DNA from: Candidatus Phyllobacterium onerii
Lineage (GTDB): Bacteria > Pseudomonadota > Alphaproteobacteria > Rhizobiales > Rhizobiaceae
Direction of reading: 5' to 3'
Length of the DNA stretch: 64,000 bases
NCBI RefSeq assembly: GCF_028331445.1
Contig: NZ_JAQMHX010000001.1
Coordinates: 1,054,001 to 1,118,000, forward strand
Part shown: positions 36,403-45,861 of the stretch, one piece after another
Layout: each line of letters begins with the position of its first letter
How positions within the stretch are numbered: the stretch's first letter is position 1
The notes under the pieces: generated by a model
What the model was told of the DNA's origin: nothing
The model's database searches: none
What the model saw: only the letters and a program-made list of their open reading frames with translations
Position numbers and translations under genes: made by a program

Positions 36403-38862
36403 ATGATACGCTTGATCGGATATTTTTTCGGAATCGGCACTGTCATGGCGCTTCTGGGAGCGGGTGCCGTCGCGCTCTACGTTGTCAACATGTCGAAAGA
36501 CCTGCCTGACTACGAAGTACTAGCGAAGTATGAGCCGCCGGTCATGACACGCATTCATTCTTCCGACGGTTCGTTGATGGCTGAATTTGCACGCCAGCGC
36601 CGGCTCTATTTGCCAATCCAGGCAGTTCCTGATCGCGTCAAGGCGGCATTTATCTCGGCCGAAGACAAGAATTTCTATCAGCATCCCGGTGTGGATATTG
36701 CTGGTCTTACTCGTGCCGTCATCACCAATGTGCAGAATTGGGGCTCACGCCGCCCGGTTGGTGCATCGACGATCACGCAGCAGGTGGCCAAGAACTTCCT
36801 CCTGAGCAACGATCAGACCATCGGACGTAAGGTCAAGGAGGCGATTCTTTCCTTTCGCATCGAGCAGGCCTATTCCAAGGATCGTATTCTCGAACTCTAT
36901 CTGAACGAAATTTTCTTCGGCCTGAACTCCTACGGTATCGCCGGGGCTGCGCTGACCTATTACAACAAATCGGTCAATGAACTGACCGTGGCCGAAGCAG
37001 CTTACCTGGCGGCCTTGCCCAAGGGGCCATCGAACTACCACCCGTTCCGGCAGCCGGATCGGGCCGTCGAGCGCCGTAACTGGGTGATCGACCGCATGGC
37101 TGAAAATGGCTATGTGACCGCCGAGGAAGCAAAAGTAGCCAAGGCGGAACCACTTGGCGTTACGCCGCGTCACACCGGCAATTATCTCTTTGCTTCTGAA
37201 TATTTCACGGAAGAGGTCCGTCGGCAGATCATCGCCCGCTATGGCGAAAATGCGCTTTACGAGGGCGGCCTGTCGGTTCGCACAACGCTCGACCCGAAAA
37301 TGCAGGTGCAGGCGCGCGCAGCGTTGCAGCACGGCCTTTTCAAATACGATGAAGCGCGAGGCTATCGCGGCGCCTACAAGACCATTTCGACGAACGGCGA
37401 CTGGGGCATTCCTCTTTCAGAGATAAAAGCGTTTTCCGATGTCCCCGATTGGCAGGTGGCTGTCGTTCTTGAGGTGACACCGGAGCAGGCCACCATCGGG
37501 CTCCAGCCGGAGCGGGACGCATCGGACAAGCTTGTCACCGAACGCAAGAAGGGCACCATCGCAGCGGCCGATGTCAAATGGGCTTTCCGCCTGCTCATTG
37601 ATGAAAAGCGCACCACTGCCAAGTCGCTGGAGAGCGTGTTCAACGTCGGTGATGTTATCTTCGTTCAGAAGAAAGAGGGCAGCGACGCGGAATTCGATCT
37701 TCATCAGGTGCCGAAAATCGAAGGCGGCGCGGTGGCGATGGACCCGCATACGGGGCGCGTGCTTGCTATGGTCGGCGGCTTCTCCTTTGCCGAATCCGAA
37801 TTCAACCGGGCAACGCAGGCAATGCGTCAGCCGGGCTCGTCTTTCAAACCTTTCGTCTACTCCGCCGCGCTCGATAACGGCTATACACCGGCTTCGGTGG
37901 TGCTTGATGGGCCAATCTCCATCGATCAGGGCGGCAGTCTTGGAATCTGGGCGCCGAAGAACTACGGCGGCAAATTCGCAGGGCCTTCCACATTGCGTTA
38001 CGGTATCGAGCAGTCGCGCAATTTGATGACTGTGCGACTGGCCCAGGACATGGGCATGAAACTCGTGGCCGAATATGCCGAGCGGTTTGGCATTTACGAC
38101 AAGATGCTGCCGGTTCTCGCGATGGCGCTCGGCTCGGGTGAAACCACGGTACTACGGATGGTCACCGGCTATTCGATCATCGCAAATGGCGGCCGCAAGA
38201 TAACCCCGTCGATGATCGACCGGATTCAGGACCGCTACGGCAAGACGATTTTCAAGCACGACGAACGCAAGTGCGATAATTGTTCGGCGGACGAGTGGAA
38301 GAACCAGCCGGAACCCGAGCTGATCGACGATCGTGATCAGGTGCTTGATCCGATGACCGCCTACCAGATCACGTCCATGATGGAAGGCGTGGTTCAGCGC
38401 GGCACTGCGACGATCCTGAAAAGCCTTAATCGTCCGATTGCCGGCAAGACCGGAACCACCAACGATGAAAAAGACGCGTGGTTCATCGGCTTCACGCCGG
38501 ATCTGGTCTTCGGTGTCTACCTTGGGTATGACAATCCTTCCCCTATGGGCCACGGTTTTACCGGTAGCGGTCTCGCGGCACCAGTGTTCAAGGACTTTGC
38601 CGAAGCTGCGCTACAGGGGCAGCGCTCCGTCGATTTCCGCGTACCGGAAGGCATGGCTGTCCTCCCGATCGATCGCAAGACAGGCATGCGAGCATCGCCT
38701 GGTGGTCCAAATGTGATCATGGAAGCCTTCAAGCCGGGTACAGGACCTGCCGACAGCTATTCCGTCATCGGCATGGATACGTTCTCCGAGGGCTCGCCTG
38801 TCGGCGTGCAGTCTCCGAACGTCAATCGGGCGATACAGGGCGGAGGCGGCGGCCTCTTCTAG
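36403..38862 (+). CDS. mrcA: Penicillin-binding protein 1A (bifunctional)
   Basis: Inner-membrane enzyme that polymerises and cross-links peptidoglycan. An N-terminal anchor (about 5-28) is followed by the GT51 transglycosylase domain with the catalytic Glu87 in SAEDKNFYQHPGVD and GASTITQQVAKNFLL. An OB-like insert is followed by the transpeptidase domain with SxxK (Ser479 in QPGSSFKPFVY), SRN and KTGTT (682-686). The length of 819 residues is normal. Its stop codon touches the left end of repeat element B1. Confidence 0.96.
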   Translation: MIRLIGYFFGIGTVMALLGAGAVALYVVNMSKDLPDYEVLAKYEPPVMTRIHSSDGSLMAEFARQRRLYLPIQAVPDRVKAAFISAEDKNFYQHPGVDIAGLTRAVITNVQNWGSRRPVGASTITQQVAKNFLLSNDQTIGRKVKEAILSFRIEQAYSKDRILELYLNEIFFGLNSYGIAGAALTYYNKSVNELTVAEAAYLAALPKGPSNYHPFRQPDRAVERRNWVIDRMAENGYVTAEEAKVAKAEPLGVTPRHTGNYLFASEYFTEEVRRQIIARYGENALYEGGLSVRTTLDPKMQVQARAALQHGLFKYDEARGYRGAYKTISTNGDWGIPLSEIKAFSDVPDWQVAVVLEVTPEQATIGLQPERDASDKLVTERKKGTIAAADVKWAFRLLIDEKRTTAKSLESVFNVGDVIFVQKKEGSDAEFDLHQVPKIEGGAVAMDPHTGRVLAMVGGFSFAESEFNRATQAMRQPGSSFKPFVYSAALDNGYTPASVVLDGPISIDQGGSLGIWAPKNYGGKFAGPSTLRYGIEQSRNLMTVRLAQDMGMKLVAEYAERFGIYDKMLPVLAMALGSGETTVLRMVTGYSIIANGGRKITPSMIDRIQDRYGKTIFKHDERKCDNCSADEWKNQPEPELIDDRDQVLDPMTAYQITSMMEGVVQRGTATILKSLNRPIAGKTGTTNDEKDAWFIGFTPDLVFGVYLGYDNPSPMGHGFTGSGLAAPVFKDFAEAALQGQRSVDFRVPEGMAVLPIDRKTGMRASPGGPNVIMEAFKPGTGPADSYSVIGMDTFSEGSPVGVQSPNVNRAIQGGGGGLF

Positions 38863-38969
38863 GTGCATTTCCATTCATGCCAGGACGGCCTGCAAATGGC
38901 GTTTTTCTGCGCTCCGGTGCTCGAAAACCACCATTTTCGGCTCTTCCTGACCTGAATCTCAACACACCT
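38861..38969. repeat. Palindromic element B1 (short form) between mrcA and prfB
   Basis: A 109-nt element with imperfect terminal inverted repeats (AGGTG, ATTCA and CAGGA blocks in both ends). The core is TTTTTCTGCGCTCCGGTGCTC followed at once by GAAAACCACC, written here in parts. The same core occurs at 49047 and 56252 with about 38 extra central bases, so this copy carries an internal deletion. It starts on the last two bases of the mrcA stop codon. Confidence 0.75.
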
Positions 38970-39076
38970 CTGTGCGGATCGCTGTATAAATTCTTGCAAA
39001 TCTGAACGCTTTACATCGCGCGGACCAGTCAATATGGTCCGCCGAAATTTGAGCATAGAGAAGGAACGGATTGCCG

Positions 39077-40205
39077 ATGCGCGCCGAAATCGAGACCCTC
39101 GTCGATGAGATCAAGCAGGCCATAAGCCTGCTGAGGAGGCATCTTTGACTGGGATACGTCAATCAAACGCCTGGGCTATCTGAATCAGCTCGCCGAAGAC
39201 CCTGCACTCTGGAACGACGCGCAGGAAGCACAAAAGCTGATGCGTGAACGCCAGCAGCTGGAAGACGGCATCAATTCGATTCGCACGCTGACGCAATCTC
39301 TCGACGACAATGTTGAACTGATTGCCATGGGCGAGGAGGAAGAAGACAAGTCGATCGTGACAGAGGCGGAAGAGAATATCCGCGCGATCAAACAGGAAGT
39401 CGATCGTCGCCAGATCGATACGTTGCTTTCTGGCGAAGCCGACGCAAACGACACGTATCTGGAAGTACATTCCGGTGCTGGCGGTACGGAAAGCCAGGAC
39501 TGGGCGAATATGCTCCTGCGCATGTATACGCGCTGGGCAGAGCGCAAGGGCATGAAAGTCGAATTGCTCGAAGTCCACAATGGCGAAGAAGCTGGCATCA
39601 AATCTGCCACCATCCTGGTCAAAGGGCACAATGCTTACGGTCTTTTGAAGACTGAATCAGGCGTACACCGGCTCGTGCGTATTTCGCCCTATGATTCCAA
39701 TGCACGCAGACACACATCGTTTTCGAGCATCTGGGTCTATCCTGTCGTCGATGACAATATCGACATCGCGGTCACGGAAGCAGATGTGCGCATCGATACG
39801 TATCGCGCATCCGGTGCCGGTGGTCAGCACGTGAACACGACCGACTCGGCGGTCCGTATCACGCATATCGCCACGGGTATTGTCGTGCAGTGTCAGGCGG
39901 AGCGTTCGCAGCACAAGAACCGCGCGACGGCCTGGTCGATGTTGCGCGCTCGTCTTTACGAGGCTGAACTGGAAAAGCGTGAACAGGCCGCGGATGCGAT
40001 TTCAGCCTCCAAGACCGATATCGGCTGGGGACATCAGATCCGCTCCTACGTGTTGCAACCCTATCAGCTGGTGAAGGATCTGCGCACCGGCGTTGAAAGC
40101 ACAAGCCCGCAGGATGTGCTCGACGGTGATGTCGATATGTTCATGGAGGCCGCTCTGGCCCACCGCGTGCACGGATCGGATGTCGAAGTCGAAGACATCG
40201 CGTGA
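39077..40205 (+). CDS. prfB: Peptide chain release factor 2 with programmed +1 frameshift
   Basis: Reads UGA and UAA stops. Translation starts at ATG 39077, runs 23 codons to CTT (39143-39145), and meets the in-frame TGA at 39146-39148. A +1 shift that skips base 39146 continues from GAC (39147) to 40205, giving 375 residues. The frameshift site is AGGAGGCATCTTTGAC, with the internal Shine-Dalgarno typical of RF2. The codon-recognition loop reads SPY (203-205), where E. coli has SPF. The GGQ of the peptidyl centre lies at 248-250. The product thus regulates its own level. Confidence 0.95.
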
Positions 40206-40237
40206 TTTTGGTGTAGCCTGACGTCCTGATTGTCGTT

Positions 40238-41521
40238 TTAAAGTTCGGCTGCCAGCTTTCGGCCGATCGCCAGATACCCGACAGGGTTGACCGCGTTGCC
40301 GCTTCTGCGAACTTCATAATGCAGATGAGGGCCCGTCGAACGGCCGGTGCTGCCGACCTTGCCGATCGTATCGCCAAGTTTCACGCGCTGGCCGACGCTT
40401 ACGAGAATCTGGCTCAAATGGCCGTAGCGCGTTGTTAGTCCGTTACCGTGGTCGACTTCGACCATATTGCCATAGCCGCCAGTATAATCGGCGGCGGTCA
40501 CCGTTCCGTTGGCGGTGACATGTACCGAGCTTCCCGATATGGCACGAAAATCCATGCCGGAATGAAATGCGACCATCCCAAGAAGCGGGTCCGCGCGTGA
40601 ACCAAAGGGGCTCGAAACCGGCATTCCGGGGACCGGATTGGCGATAGGAATGGATTTCGCAAGGCTCCTGGCGCTCTCGAGCCGCTGTACCGCCTCATCC
40701 AGATCGGCAAATTTTGTGTCGAAACCGGACGTCGGATTTGTGCTTGCCAGCAGCAATGGTCCACCCGTACCGGCATTCTCATCGTCAGCAACAGGTTTCA
40801 CGCCGGTCGCAGCCAGGGCTCCCATAATCCTGTCGGCGCTCTCATAGGCGGTGTTGGAGAGCTTCTGCATTTGCTGAGTCTGCCGGGATTCTATCCCGGT
40901 CAAGGAATGATCGACGGACTTGAGCAAAAGCTCGGCCTTGTCCACGCTGGTTTTGGCCTTGTCGGGGCGAGGCTCCGGCTTGCGTGTTGAAGTCGTTGGT
41001 CCCGTAATGATTGGATCGATGCCGTAAAAACCTTCTGCATCGTCGGAATTCACCACGTCCTGACCGTTACCCTCCATCGAAAGAGCATTGGCAGCGTCTC
41101 CCGGCAATACGGCCCCGGCTTTTTCAGCGCGCTGCAGCACTGGCGCAAGCTTGTCATGCCGCTCGCTCAGTGCCCTTTGCCGTTGAATGAGCTCGCTGAC
41201 TTTGCCGTCCATCAATTTCTGGTCGAGCAATTGCCGGCTTGTGATGCGATCGAGCTGAATGCGCAGCGCAGCTATCCGGTCTTCATAAGCCTGCTGCAAG
41301 CGGGCTTGGCGGGCGACGCTGCCGGTTATGAGATCGTCGCGAAAGACCAGATAGGATGTCGCGAGGAGATAGCTGCCGGCTAAGCCAAGGGCGAGGGTGC
41401 CACCCAGAAGTGCCATCCACGGCTTGATGGTAAAATGCCGGACGGTTTCGCCCCGCGCGATAATGATCGTGTGAGGTTCTTTGGTGCTGCCGAAGATGCT
41501 GGTATTTTGAGGCTTCTTCAT
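40238..41521 (-). CDS. Membrane-anchored M23 (LytM) family peptidase
   Basis: Probable peptidoglycan endopeptidase or an activator of division. The 427 residues hold a basic cytoplasmic start, one membrane segment (about 36-58), a coiled-coil stretch (about 70-140) and a C-terminal M23 domain. The zinc ligands are in FHSGMD (about 318-322) and GPHLHYEV (about 395-400), with YGHLSQ between them. All ligands are present, so it should be active rather than an EnvC-type degenerate form. It converges with prfB. Confidence 0.9.
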   Translation of the reverse strand: MKKPQNTSIFGSTKEPHTIIIARGETVRHFTIKPWMALLGGTLALGLAGSYLLATSYLVFRDDLITGSVARQARLQQAYEDRIAALRIQLDRITSRQLLDQKLMDGKVSELIQRQRALSERHDKLAPVLQRAEKAGAVLPGDAANALSMEGNGQDVVNSDDAEGFYGIDPIITGPTTSTRKPEPRPDKAKTSVDKAELLLKSVDHSLTGIESRQTQQMQKLSNTAYESADRIMGALAATGVKPVADDENAGTGGPLLLASTNPTSGFDTKFADLDEAVQRLESARSLAKSIPIANPVPGMPVSSPFGSRADPLLGMVAFHSGMDFRAISGSSVHVTANGTVTAADYTGGYGNMVEVDHGNGLTTRYGHLSQILVSVGQRVKLGDTIGKVGSTGRSTGPHLHYEVRRSGNAVNPVGYLAIGRKLAAEL

Positions 41522-41638
41522 TGCGGCTACGCCCGTTGATTTGCAGCTTCAATTTATACAGCGATTACACTCTGTTAGGGTTAACAAATCCTGACAACTG
41601 CACTGTATTTCAATCAAATTGCAACTAAAACGGGCAAA

Positions 41639-42112
41639 TTATGTCCCAAGAGCCTTGGTTGCTTCGAGTACTTCGGCCGCATGTCCCGGAACTTTTACCT
41701 TGTTCCAGATTTTGGCGATCTTGCCGGCCGAATCGATCAGATAAGTCGTCCGCTCCACGCCCATATATTTCCGGCCATACATGCTCTTCTCAACCCAAAG
41801 ACCGTAGGCTTCGATGATAGCCTTGTCTTCGTCCGCAACGAGATCGACTTTCAAATCATGTTTGGTCTTGAACTTGTCGTGTTTTTTGACGGGGTCTGGC
41901 GACATTCCGATGACCTTCGCACCAAGCTTCTCGAACTGCGGTCTGAGACCGGAGAATTCGATCGCTTCCTGGGTGCAGCCGCTCGTGTCGTCTTTCGGAT
42001 AGAAATAGAGAACGACAGGCTTTCCGCGAAGGCCCGACAGGGTGATTGTACCGCCACCATCACGCGGCAAGGTGAAGTCCGGCGGGGTGCTACCGATATC
42101 CAAAATAGTCAT
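41639..42112 (-). CDS. bcp: Peroxiredoxin of the Bcp/PrxQ family
   Basis: Thiol peroxidase of 157 residues in the thioredoxin fold. The peroxidatic Cys is in DDTSGCTQEAIEFSGL. The resolving Cys found five residues later in E. coli Bcp is absent, so this is a one-Cys or differently resolved form. FYPKDDTSG and GVERTTYLID agree with the family. Its start lies about 108 nt from the start of the divergent AsmA-like gene. Confidence 0.92.
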   Translation of the reverse strand: MTILDIGSTPPDFTLPRDGGGTITLSGLRGKPVVLYFYPKDDTSGCTQEAIEFSGLRPQFEKLGAKVIGMSPDPVKKHDKFKTKHDLKVDLVADEDKAIIEAYGLWVEKSMYGRKYMGVERTTYLIDSAGKIAKIWNKVKVPGHAAEVLEATKALGT

Positions 42113-42220
42113 AGGAATGCCTTTCTTTGATGATTGAACCCGATCGCTACTTACGCAATTATAGAGAGGTGCGGGAATCGTCTACGGTTTCCCAATTGAT
42201 TCCTCAATTGGCTTTGGAAT

Positions 42221-45200
42221 TTGACAGAGAAACCGAAAAGAGTCCGCTTTACAAAGCGGGACTTCACGAAACTGCACCAATATCCTTCTGCTTGCGAGCA
42301 AGACGAGGTTCCCGTAGCGACGCCTCGAAGGCGATCGCGGCTGCATTTCGCCGCCGGTGCCACATGCTCCTTTGCCATCCTTATCGCGGTGTTGGCCGGC
42401 ATCGCTTTCGTCATATTACGCGTCGGCATTGGGGGAGAGGCGCTGACACAGCGCGCGCAAACCGCGTTGCAAACGGTTCTCGGGCCGAACGCAGATGCCA
42501 CGATCAATTCCGCGCAGATTTCTCTAGACCAGCGCCACCACGTTGCACTTGAGGCGCGGGACGTAAATATCACCGATGCAAAGCGCGGTATCCAGATAAA
42601 CAATGTGCGGTCAGTGCGTATCGGCCTCGCAACCTTGCCCCTGTTACATGGGAATATCCGGGTCGAGCGGCTGGAACTCGACGGCGCGCAGATCAAGGTC
42701 ACCTCGGTTGTGCCGTTCGATTTCATGGCTTTGGTGCCCAAGGACGATCGCGGCCTTGTCGATCTCGACAGTGCATCGGCAGCGATTTTTTCGGGTCTCG
42801 AAAGTGCGGTATCGCTGCTTGATCAGCGCGAGACGCGCGATATCTCAATTGCAGATACAACGTTTGATTTTACTCTCGCCGGAGCGCCCGAACGCTTGCG
42901 CATCGTCAATCTCGATCTATCGGAAACCGGTGGGCCGGTTGCCATCAATGGCACGGTGGAGTGGCGCGGAAAGCAAGTCGACATCAACGCTCAGGCCAAG
43001 CGTTCGGCGATCGGAGCGAAGATCGAAGCTTTTTCGCTGGCCGTCAGCAAAATTCCGCTCGCAGGTAAATTCGGCACGCCACCGGTGCCGGATATAGACG
43101 GCATCAAGCCAGACGGCGCTTATCTAACTTACGACAATCTGGCTGAGGTGAAGCTGGATGGCTTGGCGGCGACCGCTTCCGAGCCCTCACGGGTCTGGGG
43201 CGCGCTGAATGTCAGCGAAGGACCAGTCACAATTGGCAATGTCGAAGACATGAAAGTGGCTTCGCAGATCAATTTCGAGCACGTATCCGGGGTCGACCAG
43301 ATTGCGATCAAACCGTCGAACATTCATTTCGGTGGATTCACGGGTATTGTCGAAGGAGCAATCGGACGGGAGACGCTGCCGCCTGTTCCTGGGTCAGCGG
43401 CCAATCCGGGTTACCAGTTCGAACTTAGCACCAAAGATGCCAAATCAGCTCCTGCCGATTCCCCCGTTCCGGCGCTTCCCTTCGACGCGCGCCTTGCGGG
43501 CCGGTATGATTTGACGTTGAAGCACCTTGATGTCTCGCAGATAGAAGTGCTGGCAAGCAAGGAAAGTTCGCTGTCCGGCAACGCCAGCGTTACTTTTGGC
43601 GGCGGTTCACCTGCGATGAACCTTGACCTGCAGATACCCCAAATGCCGGTCGCGGATGTGAAGCAGCTATGGCCCATCTGGGTCGCTACGGGTGCTCGAC
43701 GCTGGCTTATCGACAAGATGCACGACGGTGAGGCGAAGGACAGCACAATCAAAGTGACGTTTCCGGCCGGACGATTCAATGGACCAGACAAGCCGCCGCC
43801 CCTCGAGGATAATGAGGTTGAAGTCGATTTCAATGTCACGGACGCGGGATTTGATATTATCGGAGAACTACCGGCTGTTCGGAACGCCGCCGGGAAAATC
43901 AGCGTTCGAGGCGCCTATACGACGATAAGCCTAGAGAAGGGGTCGTCAATCACGCCCGCCAATCACGAGGTGAAGATCGTCGATGGAAAGCTTGTCATTC
44001 CGTGGGGGCCGCAGCGTCCAGTCCTGTCCGACCTTGATTTGAATGTTGTTGGCGACGCTTCAGCCGTCTCCGAATTTATCGGGTTTAAACCCATCAACGG
44101 CTTGAAGAACCTTCCTTTTGCCCCGGAGGACATAAAAGGCGATGTAAAGGCAAATGTGCTCGTGACGTTTCCGGTGACACGGCACGCACCGGACGGCAGC
44201 CTTAAATGGTCGGCTGACATGCAATTATCCAATGTTTCGATCGCCAAAAAGATCGATGGGCAGACAATAACCGATGCTGACGGAACGCTCTCCGTCAATC
44301 AGGATGAGGCGCGCATCGAGGCCACCGCGAAGGTGAACGGTATACCGGCCGAAGTGACGATGTTTGAACCTTTGGGGAAAAACACGGCGAAGCGCGAACA
44401 GAGTGTAACTTTACAACTCGATGACAAGACCCGGAACGCACTTTTCCCGGCGCTTGATCCGTTGCTTTCCGGCCCAATTTCCGTGGAGATCGACAAGGCG
44501 GCCGACGGGTCGCGGGTCGCTACCGCTGACTTGACGAAGGCGGAAATCAAACTTGCACAACTCGGTTGGACCAAGGGAGCGGGCGTAAAAGCGACTGCGA
44601 AATTCTCGCTCCAGCAAGATGGAGACAACGCCAGTATCCGCAACCTTGACATTTCCGGCGACACTTTCCGCTTGCAGGGCGATGTGAATGTCGTGGATGG
44701 CGACATGACCTCGGCTAACTTCGGTACCGTCAGGTTAAATCGCGGTGATGACATCGCCGTAAAGGTCGACCGCACCAAATATGGATACCGGGTCGGTGTG
44801 CAAGGCAGTTCATTCGACGCCCGCCCTTTGCTCAATCAGATAACAGACAAGAAAAAAAACGGAGGCAATGACAGCAACAGCAAGCAGCGCGTGCTGGTCA
44901 ACGCCGACATCGATAACGTGACCGGTTTTTACTCCGAAAATTTTGGCAATGTCTCCCTGTCCTTTGAAGGCGTTGGCTCAAATGTTTCGGGTCTTGCCTT
45001 CAACGCCGTAACCAAAACCGGACAGAAAGTAGTGGCGGCCGATAGTTCAGAAAGTGGTGCGCGGTCTATCAGCCTGCAGTCGAAGGACGCAGGCGCGGTG
45101 CTACGCTTCTTCGGTTTTTACGATAAGATGTCCGGGGGCAGCATCAATGTTGCGCTCGATTCCAAGGGTGATGGTCCTTTGCGGGGACAGATCGACGCGC

Positions 45201-45652
45201 GCGATTTCACACTGGTCAACGAACCGCGTCTGGCCAAACTTGTATCCACAGCGCCCAATGGTACGAGCCTCAACGATGCGGTGAAGAAGAACATCGATGT
45301 GTCGAAAGTGACATTCGACCGCGGTTTCTCGCAAATCGAAAAAGGCTCGAATTATATCAACCTAGCCAATGGCGTTATCCGCGGTTCGACGATCGGCACG
45401 ACGTTCCAGGGCGTGCTCAGCGATCCGCAGGGCAACATGTCACTGACAGGTACATTCATGCCCGCCTACGGCATCAACCGTATCTTCGGCGATGTCCCGA
45501 TCCTTGGCCTTTTCCTTGGTAATGGCCGCGATGGCGGGTTGATCGGCATCACCTACAAATTGATCGGGCCATTGAAACAGCCGCAGATCATCGTCAACCC
45601 GATTTCGGTGATCGCGCCGGGTATTTTCCGTTCCATTTTTGAATTTCAGTAG
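42221..45652 (+). CDS. Large AsmA-like protein (DUF3971/YhdP type)
   Basis: A 1143-residue inner-membrane-anchored periplasmic protein. One N-terminal membrane segment (about 46-70) is followed by a long beta-rich body of repeated strands, as in the bridge-like lipid transfer group (AsmA, TamB, YhdP). The C-terminal FMPAYGINRIFGDVPILG and GLIGITYKLIGPLKQPQI are the AsmA-C/DUF3971 signature. YhdP relatives move phospholipid toward the outer membrane. The start is TTG 42221, as no ATG fits better. It converges with tyrS across palindromic element C. Confidence 0.85.
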   Translation: MTEKPKRVRFTKRDFTKLHQYPSACEQDEVPVATPRRRSRLHFAAGATCSFAILIAVLAGIAFVILRVGIGGEALTQRAQTALQTVLGPNADATINSAQISLDQRHHVALEARDVNITDAKRGIQINNVRSVRIGLATLPLLHGNIRVERLELDGAQIKVTSVVPFDFMALVPKDDRGLVDLDSASAAIFSGLESAVSLLDQRETRDISIADTTFDFTLAGAPERLRIVNLDLSETGGPVAINGTVEWRGKQVDINAQAKRSAIGAKIEAFSLAVSKIPLAGKFGTPPVPDIDGIKPDGAYLTYDNLAEVKLDGLAATASEPSRVWGALNVSEGPVTIGNVEDMKVASQINFEHVSGVDQIAIKPSNIHFGGFTGIVEGAIGRETLPPVPGSAANPGYQFELSTKDAKSAPADSPVPALPFDARLAGRYDLTLKHLDVSQIEVLASKESSLSGNASVTFGGGSPAMNLDLQIPQMPVADVKQLWPIWVATGARRWLIDKMHDGEAKDSTIKVTFPAGRFNGPDKPPPLEDNEVEVDFNVTDAGFDIIGELPAVRNAAGKISVRGAYTTISLEKGSSITPANHEVKIVDGKLVIPWGPQRPVLSDLDLNVVGDASAVSEFIGFKPINGLKNLPFAPEDIKGDVKANVLVTFPVTRHAPDGSLKWSADMQLSNVSIAKKIDGQTITDADGTLSVNQDEARIEATAKVNGIPAEVTMFEPLGKNTAKREQSVTLQLDDKTRNALFPALDPLLSGPISVEIDKAADGSRVATADLTKAEIKLAQLGWTKGAGVKATAKFSLQQDGDNASIRNLDISGDTFRLQGDVNVVDGDMTSANFGTVRLNRGDDIAVKVDRTKYGYRVGVQGSSFDARPLLNQITDKKKNGGNDSNSKQRVLVNADIDNVTGFYSENFGNVSLSFEGVGSNVSGLAFNAVTKTGQKVVAADSSESGARSISLQSKDAGAVLRFFGFYDKMSGGSINVALDSKGDGPLRGQIDARDFTLVNEPRLAKLVSTAPNGTSLNDAVKKNIDVSKVTFDRGFSQIEKGSNYINLANGVIRGSTIGTTFQGVLSDPQGNMSLTGTFMPAYGINRIFGDVPILGLFLGNGRDGGLIGITYKLIGPLKQPQIIVNPISVIAPGIFRSIFEFQ

Positions 45653-45663
45653 AGAGCTTTGCT

Positions 45664-45842
45664 TATCTCCCCCCTTGTGGGGGAGAAAGCGATTTCAGCA
45701 TCTTGGCGATTGCCAAGTGCTAGAAATCGCAAGAGAGGGGATCAAGCGCTTTAGAGGCAAATCCCCTCTCTTGGGTTTTCCAAGGATTTAGCAAAGAGGC
45801 TAAATCCAGGAAAATCCTTTCTCTCCCACAAGGGGAGAGATA
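45664..45842. repeat. Palindromic element C, a multi-hairpin array between convergent genes
   Basis: A 179-nt element with 26-nt terminal inverted repeats (45664-45689 and 45817-45842, 24 of 26 matching), each itself a hairpin (CTCCCCC/GGGGGAG). Inside are a long stem 45689-45730 (GCGATTTC/GAAATCGC outer, CTTGGC/GCCAAG inner), a perfect 12-bp dyad 45731-45742 with 45761-45772 (AAGAGAGGGGAT) and a stem 45784-45807 (GGATTTA/TAAATCC). It lies in the 209-nt gap between the AsmA-like and tyrS stops and can end both transcripts. Confidence 0.8.
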
Positions 45843-45861
45843 GTCGGCATGGACTGCCGAC

